Positions 35,401 through 44,265 of a stretch of DNA of 64,000 nucleotides are shown here, piece after piece. Under the pieces are notes generated by a model. That model did not search any database. It had not been told where the DNA came from and worked only from the letters and a program-made list of their open reading frames with translations. The translations under genes were made by a program, and so were the position numbers. Within the stretch, counting starts at the first letter, position 1; each line of letters opens with the position of its first letter. The stretch is from Desulfovibrio aminophilus DSM 12254 (GTDB lineage: Bacteria > Desulfobacterota > Desulfovibrionia > Desulfovibrionales > Desulfovibrionaceae), in contig NZ_AUMA01000003.1 in the NCBI RefSeq assembly GCF_000422565.1, positions 62,001 to 126,000 on the forward strand, read 5' to 3'.

Positions 35401-36117
35401 TTGCTGAAGGACTTCCCGCGTACAGCCTCCCTGGAGGAATTGCTGGACATCGCCCGGGCCGAGTTCGGGCCGGTGCGTTTCGAGGACGTGCAACTGGGCG
35501 ACGCCCGGCTGCATATTCTCCAGATCGAGGACATGCCGCGCTACCTGGACACCCTGGTGAACCGCGCACGTCCCGGTGAGCCCGTGCGGTTGCCGCTTTG
35601 GGCCAAGATTTGGACCTCGGCCCTGATCCTGGGCACGATGCTGCGGCGCTATCCGCTGCCCAACGGATCGGAAATACTGGAGATCGGCTCCGGCTGCGGC
35701 CTGTGCGGCTTGGCCGCGGCGGCGGGGGGGGCGAACGTGACCCTCTCGGACAAGGAGCCCGCCGCGCTCCTGTTCAGCCGCATCAACGCCCTGAAGAACG
35801 GGCTGGCCGACCGAGTGGAGGTGTGCCCCGCCGACTTCACCCGGGATCGTCTGGGCCGTCGCTTCCACAGCATCATCGGCTGCGAGGTGCTGTACGAGGA
35901 CGCGGTCTACGCTCCGCTGCTGGATTTCCTGGACGCGCACATCCTGCGCGAGGCCGGTTCCGAGGTCGTCCTGGCCCAGGACGGCGCGCGCCAGGGGCGG
36001 GTTTTTTTCGAGCGGGCCCGGGAGAAATACCGCCTTTTGCGCAAGGAGGTTCCCTGCGCCGGACAGGAAGGCACCGCCACGACCGTTCTGTATCGTTTGG
36101 GGGTCACGGGGTCATGA
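35401..36117 (+). CDS. Methyltransferase of the lysine/nicotinamide (METTL21-like) type
   Basis: The 238-residue protein probably starts at TTG, six bases after GGAGGA; no in-frame ATG fits better. A LPLWAKIWTSALILG segment precedes motif I, ILEIGSGCGLCGLAAAA, and the acidic motif VTLSDKEP. A CEVLYEDAVYAPLL segment follows, as in the family of protein-lysine methyltransferases around METTL21 and FAM86. The target is unknown. Its stop overlaps the YcaO start as ATGA, so the two enzymes are made together. Confidence 0.8.
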   Translation: MLKDFPRTASLEELLDIARAEFGPVRFEDVQLGDARLHILQIEDMPRYLDTLVNRARPGEPVRLPLWAKIWTSALILGTMLRRYPLPNGSEILEIGSGCGLCGLAAAAGGANVTLSDKEPAALLFSRINALKNGLADRVEVCPADFTRDRLGRRFHSIIGCEVLYEDAVYAPLLDFLDAHILREAGSEVVLAQDGARQGRVFFERAREKYRLLRKEVPCAGQEGTATTVLYRLGVTGS

Positions 36118-37841
36118 TCCGGCTCACCGATTGCTTCAAGGCTTACACCGAGGACCAGGACAAGGCCGCCTCGCCCGCCGAGACCGTGGCCCGGGTGCGC
36201 GGCCTGCTGGAGGCCCGTTGCCGGGGCGTCCTGGAGGAGACTCGGCGCGTGGACACGGGCCGGCTGGGCATTCCCGTGTTCCTGAGTGTCTGCGGCGCGG
36301 CCGCGCGCGACGTCATGCCCACGCGCAAGCAGATGGGCAAGGGCGCCTCGCCGGAGCAGGCCGAAGCCTCGGCGCTCATGGAACTGGTGGAGCGCTTCAG
36401 TTATTTCAGCTTTTGGGCCGATCCCGAGCATTTTCAGTCCTTGCGCTGGTCCGAGGCCAAACGCCGTTTTGGGGCCGGGCTCATGGACATTTCCAGAATT
36501 CTTCAGTCCGTGGGCGAGGATATGCCGCAGGAGCAGGCCGAGACGGTCATGGATATCGTGCGCTGGCGTTTCCACCCGGCCCTGGATGTGTCCTCCGGAA
36601 ACGAGGTCGCCGTGCCCTTGGACTGGTTCAAGAAGCTCAACGAGTTCAACGGGTCGTCCGCCGGAAACAGCTTCGAGGAGTCGATACTCCAGGGGGCCTG
36701 CGAACTGGTGGAACGACACGTCTCGGCCCTGGTGGACCGCAGCCGTCCCGTGCTGCCCACCCTGGACCCGGCGAGTTTTCATGACGAGGTGCTTGTGCGC
36801 CTCTGCCGGGCTTTCTCGGACAACGGCATCGTGCTCCTGCTCAAGGACATCACCTTGGGCATGCCCGTGCCCACCGTCGCGGCCCTGGCCTACGACCCGG
36901 CCTCTTTTCCGGCCATGAGCGAGATCGTCTTCACCGCCGGGACGGCCGCCTCTCCGGCCAAGGCCGCCATCCGGGCCGTCACCGAGGTGGCCCAACTGGC
37001 GGGCGATTTCCAGACCGGTCGGGTCTACGAGGCCTCGGGTCTGCCCAAGTTCACCGATCTGGGACAGATTCGCTGGCTGGAGCAGGGCCCTCTGGTTCCC
37101 CTGGATTCGCTGCCCTGTGTGGAGAACCGCAACATTTTGCGGGAACTGGAGGCCCTGGCCCGGGGGCTCGACCACCAGGGATACCGCCTCTACAGCGTGG
37201 ATACGAGCCACCCGGACCTGGGCGTGACCACGAACTACAATTTCGTGCCCGGCTTCGAATTCCGGGAACGCACGCCGAATCGGAGTCTGGGTCTGTTCGT
37301 GGGGCGCATCCTGGCCGAGGAGGCCCCGCCCGACGCCGCCGAACGCGGGCTGGCCGTGCTCGGCCGGACCTGCCCGGGTGCATCCTATCTGCCGTTCTTC
37401 ATGGGCCTGCTGCGCCTGCGCCAGGGCCGCAATCAGGAGGCGGCTGCGAGCTTCGCCGAGGCCGAGCCGATCCAGCCCGCCGCCGGGGAACGCGCCCTGG
37501 CGGCCTTCTATCAGGCCTACGCCATGACTCAGGCCGGATTGTGGGAGGAGAGCATCCCGCATCTGGACCGGGCCGCACTCCAGGATTCGGAGGTCAAGGA
37601 GTTCTTCAACCTGCGCGGGGTGGCGCGGTTCAAACTGAAGCGCTACCAGGAGGCCATGACGGACTTCCAGGAAGCTCTGGCCCTGGACAGCGGTTCCGCC
37701 CCGGACTTGGCCAACCTGGGCTTGTGCCACAAGTTCCTGGGGCACGCCGAAGAGGCCCTGGACTATCTGGGGACCGCATTGGAACTGGACCCTTCCCTGG
37801 ACTGGGCGCGCAAGCATTATGAGGAATTGTTGCGCGGCTGA
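36114..37841 (+). CDS. YcaO-domain protein with C-terminal TPR repeats
   Basis: The protein has 575 residues. YcaO enzymes phosphorylate a backbone amide to make azolines, thioamides or amidines. Mg-ATP residues are visible: GKGASPEQAEASA, then SALMELVERF (E90, E93, R94), and later EESILQGACELVERH (E188, E197, E200, R201). After about residue 410 come TPR-like helices, e.g. FFNLRGVARFKLKRYQEAM and ANLGLCHKFLGHAEEALD. E. coli YcaO also has a C-terminal TPR-like region. No PxPxP tail, TfuA partner or precursor peptide is seen. dsrC follows after 223 bases. Confidence 0.9.
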   Translation: MIRLTDCFKAYTEDQDKAASPAETVARVRGLLEARCRGVLEETRRVDTGRLGIPVFLSVCGAAARDVMPTRKQMGKGASPEQAEASALMELVERFSYFSFWADPEHFQSLRWSEAKRRFGAGLMDISRILQSVGEDMPQEQAETVMDIVRWRFHPALDVSSGNEVAVPLDWFKKLNEFNGSSAGNSFEESILQGACELVERHVSALVDRSRPVLPTLDPASFHDEVLVRLCRAFSDNGIVLLLKDITLGMPVPTVAALAYDPASFPAMSEIVFTAGTAASPAKAAIRAVTEVAQLAGDFQTGRVYEASGLPKFTDLGQIRWLEQGPLVPLDSLPCVENRNILRELEALARGLDHQGYRLYSVDTSHPDLGVTTNYNFVPGFEFRERTPNRSLGLFVGRILAEEAPPDAAERGLAVLGRTCPGASYLPFFMGLLRLRQGRNQEAAASFAEAEPIQPAAGERALAAFYQAYAMTQAGLWEESIPHLDRAALQDSEVKEFFNLRGVARFKLKRYQEAMTDFQEALALDSGSAPDLANLGLCHKFLGHAEEALDYLGTALELDPSLDWARKHYEELLRG

Positions 37842-37897
37842 ACTCGGAAGGCCGGTTGGGAAAAAAAGCGCAAAGTCCGCTTGAATGTGAGGTTCTG

Positions 37898-37927
37898 TTG
37901 ACAAAAAGCTGTTCAAGCGAGTATCAG
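37898..37927 (+). promoter_or_regulatory. Candidate dsrC promoter with inverted repeat
   Basis: TTGACA (37898-37903) and TATCAG (37922-37927) are 18 bases apart. CTTGAA (37880-37885) and TTCAAG (37912-37917) form an inverted pair flanking the -35 box and could bind a regulator. The predicted leader of about 130 bases contains the hairpin TCCGGG/CCCGGA near 38000. Confidence 0.5.
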
Positions 37928-38064
37928 TCAAAAAATTACTGCGCAAAAGTTTTCCGGCAAATGGCGGCGGCTTGCCGCTTGATGGATAGGGTAGATTCCG
38001 GGGCGGTCTTTTGTCCCGGAGAGAGGAAAAAGACCTGTTCCAACGCGTTATAGGAGGAAAACAC

Positions 38065-38382
38065 ATGGCTGTTGTGGAATTCAAGGGCAAGAAATTCGAG
38101 GTGGACGAGGACGGCTTCCTGCAGCGCTTCGACGACTGGAACCCCGAGTGGGTGGAGTACGTCAAGGAGTCCGAGGGCATCAAGGAGCTGACCGACAACC
38201 ACAAGAAGGTCATCGAGTTCCTGCAGGACTACTACAAGAAGAACGGAATCGCCCCCATGGTCCGCATTCTGTCCAAGGTGACGGGCTTCAAGCTCAAGGA
38301 AATTTACGAGCTGTTCCCGTCCGGTCCCGGCAAGGGAGCCTGCAAGATGGCCGGCCTGCCCAAGCCCACGGGCTGCGTCTGA
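38065..38382 (+). CDS. dsrC: DsrC, sulfur carrier of dissimilatory sulfite reduction
   Basis: The 105-residue protein has the invariant C-terminal arm GACKMAGLPKPTGCV with both redox cysteines, C93 and C104. In sulfate reducers DsrC accepts sulfur from sulfite at DsrAB as a trisulfide that the membrane complex DsrMKJOP then reduces. The two cysteines separate it from TusE-like sulfur-transfer relatives with only one. AGGAGG precedes the start, its own promoter lies upstream, and a terminator follows, so it is a highly expressed single gene. Confidence 0.98.
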   Translation: MAVVEFKGKKFEVDEDGFLQRFDDWNPEWVEYVKESEGIKELTDNHKKVIEFLQDYYKKNGIAPMVRILSKVTGFKLKEIYELFPSGPGKGACKMAGLPKPTGCV

Positions 38383-38409
38383 TTTTTCTCGCTGAGCGTG
38401 CATCCGAAA

Positions 38410-38438
38410 ACGGGGGCTCCGGCCCCCGTTTTTCTTTT
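38410..38438 (+). terminator. Intrinsic terminator after dsrC
   Basis: ACGGGGGC and GCCCCCGT pair across TCCG and run into TTTTCTTTT. Confidence 0.93.
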
Positions 38439-38472
38439 CCGGCGGGCGCTGCGGGGAGGGGGCTTTTCCCTC

Positions 38473-38501
38473 TTGCCAAATCGGGGTTCCATGCGTATAT
38501 G
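38473..38501 (+). promoter_or_regulatory. Candidate sigma-70 promoter of rpmE
   Basis: TTGCCA (38473-38478) and TATATG (38496-38501) are 17 bases apart, 35 bases before rpmE. The block CTCTTGCCAA and the -10 region closely resemble those upstream of the ABC-F gene. Confidence 0.65.
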
Positions 38502-38536
38502 AATCTGCTTCGCGCATCCAGAACCAGGAGATCGCC

Positions 38537-38764
38537 ATGAAAGAGAAAATTCATCCCAAGCTCCACGCAGCCAAGATCCGCTGCCACTGCGGCTTCGAAA
38601 TCGAGGCCAAGTCCACCAAGGGGCAGGTCGTGGACGTGGAAATCTGCTCCCATTGCCACCCGTTCTTCACGGGCAAGCAGCGTTTCGTGGACACCGCCGG
38701 TCGTATCGACCGCTTCCGCAAGAAGTACGCCAAGTTCCAGGAGCCCGGCGAAGCCGGGAAATAG
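38537..38764 (+). CDS. rpmE: 50S ribosomal protein L31, zinc-binding form
   Basis: The 75-residue protein carries the four zinc ligands of the C+ type: C-H-C in [16 protein letters not shown] and C-S-H-C in [15 protein letters not shown]. The C-terminal [12 protein letters not shown] is typical. It has its own promoter and begins a run with a DUF1385 gene, prfA and prmC, a neighbourhood seen in many bacteria. Confidence 0.97.
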   Translation: MKEKIHPKLHAAKIRCHCGFEIEAKSTKGQVVDVEICSHCHPFFTGKQRFVDTAGRIDRFRKKYAKFQEPGEAGK

Positions 38765-38790
38765 CCCCCTGGGGCGCGTCCGGGGAATGT

Positions 38791-38845
38791 GCCTCCGGGG
38801 GATGGTGTCCTTCCCGGACACTTTCTCCCGGGGGCTTTCTTGTTT
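38791..38845 (+). terminator. Candidate terminator between rpmE and the DUF1385 gene
   Basis: GCCTCCGGGGGA (38791-38802) can pair with TCTCCCGGGGGC (38824-38835) with few mismatches, enclosing an inner GTGTCC/GGACAC hairpin. TTTCTTGTTT follows. It may reduce read-through into the next gene. Confidence 0.55.
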
Positions 38846-38908
38846 GCCGAAAGGCCGGGTTCGACCGACGTCGCCGTCGCGCCGGGAAACCGGGAAGGAA
38901 CCGCCAGG

Positions 38909-39856
38909 GTGAGACTTCGGAATCTGCTTCTGCACGCCGCCCAGGAGACCGTGGGAGGCCAAGCCGTGATCGAGGGCGTCATGATGCGCGCCAAGGATCG
39001 CCTGGCCATAGCCGTGCGTCGCCCGGGAGGCGAGATCCACGTGGAGGTCCGGCCCTGGTTTTCCCTGACGAAGGCCCCTCTTCTGCGCAAACCCTTCGTG
39101 CGCGGCTTCCCCGTGCTGCTGGAAACCCTGGTCAACGGCATCAAGGCCCTGAACTTCTCGGCCACCCAGGCCGTGGACGAGGAGACCGACGGCGAGATCA
39201 CCGGGTTCCACTTGGCTTTGACCATGGTCGTGGCCATCGGCGCGGCCCTCGGACTCTTCGTCGTCCTGCCGCACTTCTTTTCCTTGGCCATGGAATGGCT
39301 CGGCCTGTCCGGCGACGTGGACGCCCTGAGCTTCCACATCTGGGACGGCCTGTTCAAACTGCTCCTGTTCGTGGGCTACATCCTGGCCATCTCCTACGTG
39401 CCGGACATCCGGCGGGTCTTCCAGTACCATGGGGCCGAGCACAAGGTCATCTGGACCTTCGAGAGCGGCGGCCTGCTCACGCCGGAGTCCACCCGGCCCT
39501 TCAGCCGCCTGCACCCTCGTTGCGGCACGGCCTTTCTGCTCTTCGTCCTGGCCGTGAGCATCGTGCTCTACACATTTCTCGTCCCCTGGCTGTTGACCTT
39601 CTACGCCCCGTCAGTCTTCCTGGTGAAGCACCTCTACATCGTGACCCTCAAGCTCTTCCTGATGATCCCGGTGAGCTGTCTGGCCTATGAGATGATCAAG
39701 TTCGCCGGGCGCTATCGCGACAACGGTTTGTGCAAGATTCTCTGCTGGCCTGGGCTGGCCATGCAGATATTGACCACCAAGGAGCCCGACGACCGCCAGA
39801 TCGAGGTGGCCATCGCTGCTCTCAAGGGTGCGGTGGGCGAAAGGAGTGCCTGCTGA
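38909..39856 (+). CDS. DUF1385 (YqhQ-like) membrane protein
   Basis: The protein has 315 residues. The DUF1385 core is evident: [20 protein letters not shown] at the start, then three or four membrane segments, then [13 protein letters not shown] and [13 protein letters not shown], which hold conserved His, Glu and Cys residues. The family is sometimes called a predicted metal-dependent enzyme, but its function is unknown. The GTG at 38909 is chosen because AAGGAA lies before it and the family N-terminus begins there. The stop overlaps the prfA start as TGATG. Confidence 0.88.
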   Translation: MRLRNLLLHAAQETVGGQAVIEGVMMRAKDRLAIAVRRPGGEIHVEVRPWFSLTKAPLLRKPFVRGFPVLLETLVNGIKALNFSATQAVDEETDGEITGFHLALTMVVAIGAALGLFVVLPHFFSLAMEWLGLSGDVDALSFHIWDGLFKLLLFVGYILAISYVPDIRRVFQYHGAEHKVIWTFESGGLLTPESTRPFSRLHPRCGTAFLLFVLAVSIVLYTFLVPWLLTFYAPSVFLVKHLYIVTLKLFLMIPVSCLAYEMIKFAGRYRDNGLCKILCWPGLAMQILTTKEPDDRQIEVAIAALKGAVGERSAC

Positions 39857-40929
39857 TGTTCGCCAAGCTGGAACAGATCGAGCGCACCTTCATCGACCTG
39901 GAAAAGGAGCTGTCGCAACCCGAGGTCTTCGGCGACCAGGAGCGCTACCGCAAGCTGACCAAGAGCCATTCTGACATGGGCGAGATCGTCAAGGTCTTTC
40001 GTGACTACAAGCGCCTGACCCAGGAACTGGCCGACAACAAGGAGCTGGTCCGGGACGCCGACCCCGAGATTCGGGAGATGGCCCATGCCGAGATCGCGTC
40101 CATCGAGGAACGCCTGCCCGCCTTGGAGGAGGAGTTGAAGATTCTGCTCCTGCCCAAGGATCCCATGGACGACAAGAACATCATCGTGGAAATCCGCGCG
40201 GGCACCGGTGGCGAGGAAGCCGCGCTGTTCGCGGCGGACCTCTACCGCATGTACGCCCGCTACGCCGAGGCCCAGGGCTGGAAGGTCGAGGAAATGTCCA
40301 GCCATGACACCGGTTCCGGCGGATTCAAGGAAGTGATCGCGGCCATCTCCGGCAACAAGGTCTACTCCAAGCTCAAGTACGAGTCCGGGACCCACCGGGT
40401 GCAGCGCGTCCCGGCCACCGAGGCCCAGGGGCGCATCCATACCTCGGCCGTGACCGTGGCGGTGCTGCCCGAGGCCGAGGAGGTGGACGTGGAGATCAAG
40501 CCGGACGAGGTCCGGGTGGACGTGTTTCGTTCCTCCGGCCCCGGCGGCCAGAGCGTGAACACCACGGATTCGGCCATCCGCGTGACGCACCTGCCCACCG
40601 GCCTGGTGGTCTCCTGCCAGGACGAGAAGTCCCAGCACAAGAACAAGGCCAAGGCGCTCAAGGTGCTGCGTTCGCGGTTGCTCCAACTGGAGCAGGACCG
40701 CAAGAACGCCGAATACAACGAGGCCCGGCGCAGTCAGGTGGGATCGGGCGACCGCTCGGAGCGCATCCGCACCTACAACTTTCCGCAGGGACGGGTCACG
40801 GACCACCGCATCAACCTGACCCTCTACAAGCTCGCCGCCGTTCTGGAAGGAGATCTGGACGAGCTGGTCCAGGGACTTGTCAGCCACTACCAGACCGAGG
40901 CCCTGACTCGTCAGGCCGGAGCCCAGTAG
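39856..40929 (+). CDS. prfA: Peptide chain release factor 1
   Basis: The 357-residue protein has the RF1 stop-codon motif PAT within [10 protein letters not shown] and the catalytic GGQ in [15 protein letters not shown]1 releases the peptide at UAA and UAG. The N-terminal helical domain and [15 protein letters not shown] are normal. It is coupled to the DUF1385 gene, and prmC, which methylates its GGQ glutamine, starts seven bases later. Confidence 0.98.
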   Translation: MFAKLEQIERTFIDLEKELSQPEVFGDQERYRKLTKSHSDMGEIVKVFRDYKRLTQELADNKELVRDADPEIREMAHAEIASIEERLPALEEELKILLLPKDPMDDKNIIVEIRAGTGGEEAALFAADLYRMYARYAEAQGWKVEEMSSHDTGSGGFKEVIAAISGNKVYSKLKYESGTHRVQRVPATEAQGRIHTSAVTVAVLPEAEEVDVEIKPDEVRVDVFRSSGPGGQSVNTTDSAIRVTHLPTGLVVSCQDEKSQHKNKAKALKVLRSRLLQLEQDRKNAEYNEARRSQVGSGDRSERIRTYNFPQGRVTDHRINLTLYKLAAVLEGDLDELVQGLVSHYQTEALTRQAGAQ

Positions 40930-40936
40930 CACGCCC

Positions 40937-41797
40937 ATGACCGGACCCACCGTCCGGGAAATTCTCGGAAAGTCCCAGGAGTACCTCGCCGCGCGCGGCG
41001 TGGACTCTCCGCGTCTGTCGGCCGAACTGCTGCTGGCCGAGGTCTTGGGAACGGACCGTCTGCATTTGTTCCTGAACATGGACCGGCCCCTGGCGGGTGA
41101 GGAACTGGCCCGGGCCCGCGCGCTGGTGACCCGTCGCGGCCGGGGCGAACCCGCCGCCCTGATTTTGGGCCGCAAGGAGTTCTGGGGGCTGGAATTCACG
41201 GTCTGCGGCGACGTGCTCGTGCCCCGGCCCGAGACGGAATGCATCGTGGAGGAGGCCGGGAGCCTCTTTCCTCGGGACGCGGCCCTGACCATCGTGGACC
41301 TGGGCACGGGTTCGGGCTGCTTGGCCGTGATTCTGGCCCTGCAGTTTTCAACCGCCCGGGTGGCGGCCGTGGACCTGAGCCCGGCCGCGCTCGCCGTGGC
41401 CCGTGAGAATGTCCGGCGGCATGGCGTGGCGGAGCGGGTCACCCTGACCCGGGCCGACGCCGGGGCCTGCCCCCTGGCCGACGACTGCGCCGATCTCGTG
41501 GTGGCCAACCCGCCCTACATCAGTGACGTCGAGTACGCCGAGCTTTCCCATGAGGTGCGCGATTTCGAACCGCCGCTGGCCCTGCGCGGCGGGCCGGACG
41601 GCCTGGATCAGATTCGGGCCCAGGCTCCGGAAATGGCCCGCATCCTGCGCCCCGGCGGCGTGGTCTTGATGGAGATCGGCTGCGGCCAGGGCGCTGCCGT
41701 CCGGGCCTTGTTCGAGGGACTGGACGCCTTCGGCGAAGTGGCGGTTCTGCGCGACTTGGCCGGTCTGGACCGTGTGCTTTTGGCCCGCCGCCGTTGA
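40937..41797 (+). CDS. prmC: Release factor glutamine methyltransferase
   Basis: The 286-residue protein has a helical N-terminal domain, LGRKEFWGLEF leading to VPRPETE, motif I VDLGTGSGCLAVILAL and the catalytic NPPY in VVANPPYISD. It methylates the GGQ glutamine of release factors, and prfA is immediately upstream. The length is typical. Confidence 0.97.
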   Translation: MTGPTVREILGKSQEYLAARGVDSPRLSAELLLAEVLGTDRLHLFLNMDRPLAGEELARARALVTRRGRGEPAALILGRKEFWGLEFTVCGDVLVPRPETECIVEEAGSLFPRDAALTIVDLGTGSGCLAVILALQFSTARVAAVDLSPAALAVARENVRRHGVAERVTLTRADAGACPLADDCADLVVANPPYISDVEYAELSHEVRDFEPPLALRGGPDGLDQIRAQAPEMARILRPGGVVLMEIGCGQGAAVRALFEGLDAFGEVAVLRDLAGLDRVLLARRR

Positions 41798-41976
41798 TCA
41801 GGCTGTGGTGAAAAGCACACAACTCCCGGAAAGCTGTGGGGAAAACCCTACGAAAAACGGCTGCCCGTACCGTGGGTGGGCAGTGGGAATTTTTTTGTAA
41901 CTCATTGAAACAGTTGGATGTAAAATTCTCTAGACTCCATGGCGCGATTCTTGCTTGGTGGGAAGCCGGAGGGAGT

Positions 41977-42903
41977 ATGCTACAGACCACCATCCGCAAG
42001 ACCGTTCGCTGCAAAGGAATCGGGCTGCATAGCGGCAAGCAGGTCGAACTGACCCTGCGCCCGGCCCCTGAAGATACCGGTATACTGTTTTCCGTCCGCA
42101 ACGGCTCCGGCTCCGCCTTCCTGGCTCCCAACCCGTCGCTGGTCGTGGACACGGGTTTGGCCACCACACTGGGAAACGGACAGGAGAGCGTGGCCACGGT
42201 GGAGCATTTGCTGGCCGCCATCCGGGGCCTGTCCATCGACAACATCCACGTCGAGGTCCAGGGCCGGGAAGTTCCGATCATGGACGGCAGCGCCGGTTCC
42301 TTCGTCTACCTGCTGAACCAGGCGGGCGTCCGCGCCCTGGCCAAGCCGCGGCGCGTCCTGGCCCTCAAGGCCCCGATCAACTTCGAGAACCAGGGCCGCT
42401 TCATCAAGGCCGAGCCTTTCAACGGCTTCCGCGTGGACTACACCATCGAGTTCGCCCATCCGCTCATCGGCCGCCAGCACCTCGCCTGGGAAGGCTCCCC
42501 GCGCGCCTTCGCCGCCGATCTGGCCAAGGCCCGCACGTTCGGCTTCCTCAAGGAAGTGGACTATCTGCACGCCAATGGCTTGGCTCTGGGCGGTTCTCTG
42601 GACAACGCCATCGTCCTGGACGAGTACAATGTGCTCAACGCCGACGGTCTGCGCTACAAGGACGAGTTCGTGCGCCACAAGCTGCTGGACTTCGTGGGCG
42701 ACATGGCCGTCATGGGCATGCCGCTTCACGGCAGTTTCGAGGTCTTCGCCTCGGGGCACGCCCTGAACAACGCCTTCCTGCGCTATCTGGACGCCCACCG
42801 CGCGGATTATCTCGAGGAGATCGAGTTGCCCGTCGCCGCTCCCGTTCAGGCCCCTGAATCCATGGCCGGAAAAATCGCCCGCCCTGTCCAGGCCGTGGCC
42901 TGA
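41977..42903 (+). CDS. lpxC: UDP-3-O-acyl-N-acetylglucosamine deacetylase
   Basis: The 308-residue zinc amidase catalyses the committed step of lipid A synthesis. Zinc ligands are expected in VEHLLAA and in HKLLDFVGD (His and Asp), and the acid-base His in SGHALNNAFL. The N-terminal KTVRCKGIGLHSGK is typical. The start at 41977 follows GGAGGGA; the frame is open further upstream without similarity. The 180 bases before it hold an AT-rich stretch (about 41890-41935) that may contain the promoter. A terminator follows. Confidence 0.96.
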   Translation: MLQTTIRKTVRCKGIGLHSGKQVELTLRPAPEDTGILFSVRNGSGSAFLAPNPSLVVDTGLATTLGNGQESVATVEHLLAAIRGLSIDNIHVEVQGREVPIMDGSAGSFVYLLNQAGVRALAKPRRVLALKAPINFENQGRFIKAEPFNGFRVDYTIEFAHPLIGRQHLAWEGSPRAFAADLAKARTFGFLKEVDYLHANGLALGGSLDNAIVLDEYNVLNADGLRYKDEFVRHKLLDFVGDMAVMGMPLHGSFEVFASGHALNNAFLRYLDAHRADYLEEIELPVAAPVQAPESMAGKIARPVQAVA

Positions 42904-42923
42904 TTTCGGTTCGCTTTTCCTTG

Positions 42924-42963
42924 AAAACGAAACGACCCGCCGTGAGGCGGGTCGTTTCGTTTT
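42924..42963. terminator. Perfect bidirectional terminator
   Basis: An 18-base-pair perfect stem with a GTGA loop has four A at its left and four T at its right. It stops lpxC on the plus strand and the flagellar operon on the minus strand, whose last stop codon touches it. Confidence 0.95.
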
Positions 42964-43730
42964 CAGATCCGAAGCCCGCGCAGAGCCTCGGCCAAGACGC
43001 CGCCCCGACCGCCGGGAGGCAGGCGTTCCAATCCCAGGAATTCCGCACGCGCATCGGATGCTGTGAACGCCTTCAATCCTGCGTTCCAGGCTTCCGGACG
43101 TTCCAGCAGCAGCCGCCAGGCGGCCCTGGGAGGTTTGAAGAGCACCCGCAGACGCGTCATGCCCCTGGGCGGAGCGATGAATCCGAGTTCGGCGTCCAGC
43201 AGCCCGCGCCCAGTGTTCCGCACCACCAGCTCATGGGCCTCGGCTCCCATGGGGAGCCAGGGCAGCCAATACAGGCGCCGGCCATGGGGAGCCAGCGCCC
43301 GGTTCAGGGTTCCGACGACGCCGGCGCAACGCAGAAAGGCCTCGGCCCGGGCGGTGTCGCTCATGAGCCAGGACCGGTAGGCCGCCGGGTTCGCCTCGGC
43401 CGGGTATTCAGGAGTGTGCCGCAAAAGGCCGTCGAAGTGGGAGCGAACGGTCAGGAAATCCGCGGCCATGATGGCCAGGGGGGTGGCAGGACTGTAAGCC
43501 GGGGTCACGTCCTGAAGCTGGATGTCCGGCTCCAGGCTCTTGACCAGGAACAACAAGACGGCGCCGGGCGCGGGCATTTGGGCCACGCGGGCCAACAGCT
43601 CCTGGCCGTCCACGGAGACCCAGGCCAGCCCACCTTCCTCGCGGAGGAAACGCGCCCGCACCTTCTGTCCCACCTTGTGACGGGAGCGGAAGGCGGCTTG
43701 CCGGGCCAGGGCTTCCCAAGGGTCGTGCAT
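42963..43730 (-). CDS. Uncharacterised protein, last gene of the flagellar operon
   Basis: The protein has 255 residues. The N-terminal 75 include a small beta-rich unit (VSVDGQELLARVAQMPAPGA) that loosely recalls modules found in FliK-like hook-length control proteins, but I cannot confirm this. The middle is helical, and HGRRLYWLPWLPMGAEAHE leads into a segment with several hydrophobic strands. No signal peptide or membrane segment is seen. It ends at the operon terminator. Confidence 0.6.
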   Translation of the reverse strand: MHDPWEALARQAAFRSRHKVGQKVRARFLREEGGLAWVSVDGQELLARVAQMPAPGAVLLFLVKSLEPDIQLQDVTPAYSPATPLAIMAADFLTVRSHFDGLLRHTPEYPAEANPAAYRSWLMSDTARAEAFLRCAGVVGTLNRALAPHGRRLYWLPWLPMGAEAHELVVRNTGRGLLDAELGFIAPPRGMTRLRVLFKPPRAAWRLLLERPEAWNAGLKAFTASDARAEFLGLERLPPGGRGGVLAEALRGLRI

Positions 43731-43745
43731 GGCCTCGTATCCGGC

Positions 43746-44165
43746 TTAGTTTCCGGCCTGGCTGATGATGAGTTCCACTTCCTCCACGCTGAGACCTGTG
43801 GCCCTGGCCAGGCTCGGGGTCGGCTTGCCCTCGCCGTGCCCCGCGAGGATGACCTGCCGCAGGAAGCGGGGAGAGCGGGTGAAGCCCTCGGCCTGCTTGA
43901 CCAGGTCGCTCAGTTGTCTGGTGCGTTCCTCCAGGAGCTGGTCCAGGCGGGCCAGCTCCTCCTGGCGGCCGCGAAAGCTGTCCACCAGCTCCCTCTCCAA
44001 CTGGGCGTTGACCTGGAGCTTGCGCAGGAGTTCGCCCTGGCGGGACTGGAGGCCATGCACCAGGGCTTCGGATTTTCGCAGCCGCAGGAAGAAGACGATG
44101 ACCACGGAGAGCAGGGCCAGTTCGGCCAGGGAAACCAGGACCAGAAGCAGGGCGGAAGCGTTCAT
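43746..44165 (-). CDS. DUF2802-like protein with N-terminal membrane anchor
   Basis: The protein has 139 residues. A membrane segment at 4-26 is followed by a long Glu/Gln/Leu-rich coiled coil (about 30-95). The C-terminal 40 residues resemble DUF2802, with a helix-turn-helix-like TPSLARATGLSVEEVELII. DUF2802 genes occur in polar flagellar/chemotaxis clusters, where a localisation role has been suggested. It lies between two uncharacterised flagellar-operon genes. Confidence 0.75.
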   Translation of the reverse strand: MNASALLLVLVSLAELALLSVVIVFFLRLRKSEALVHGLQSRQGELLRKLQVNAQLERELVDSFRGRQEELARLDQLLEERTRQLSDLVKQAEGFTRSPRFLRQVILAGHGEGKPTPSLARATGLSVEEVELIISQAGN

Positions 44166-44265
44166 GCATACCTCGGGTTGCGTCACCGCCGCGGGTGTCA
44201 AAAATCCGGTGCGCGCGGCGTATCGCGAGATGGGTGTGCAAGAAATCTGCCGTGGGGAGGGGAAG

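Noticed and set aside
35907-38213. Antisense frame (768 codons) spanning YcaO and the dsrC leader
   Set aside because: It crosses a promoter and a gene boundary on the other strand and shows only low-complexity Gly/His/Gln sequence.
38789-38908. In-frame ATG 40 codons upstream of the DUF1385 start
   Set aside because: The stretch contains a terminator-like hairpin and has no similarity to the family; the GTG at 38909 has a ribosome site.
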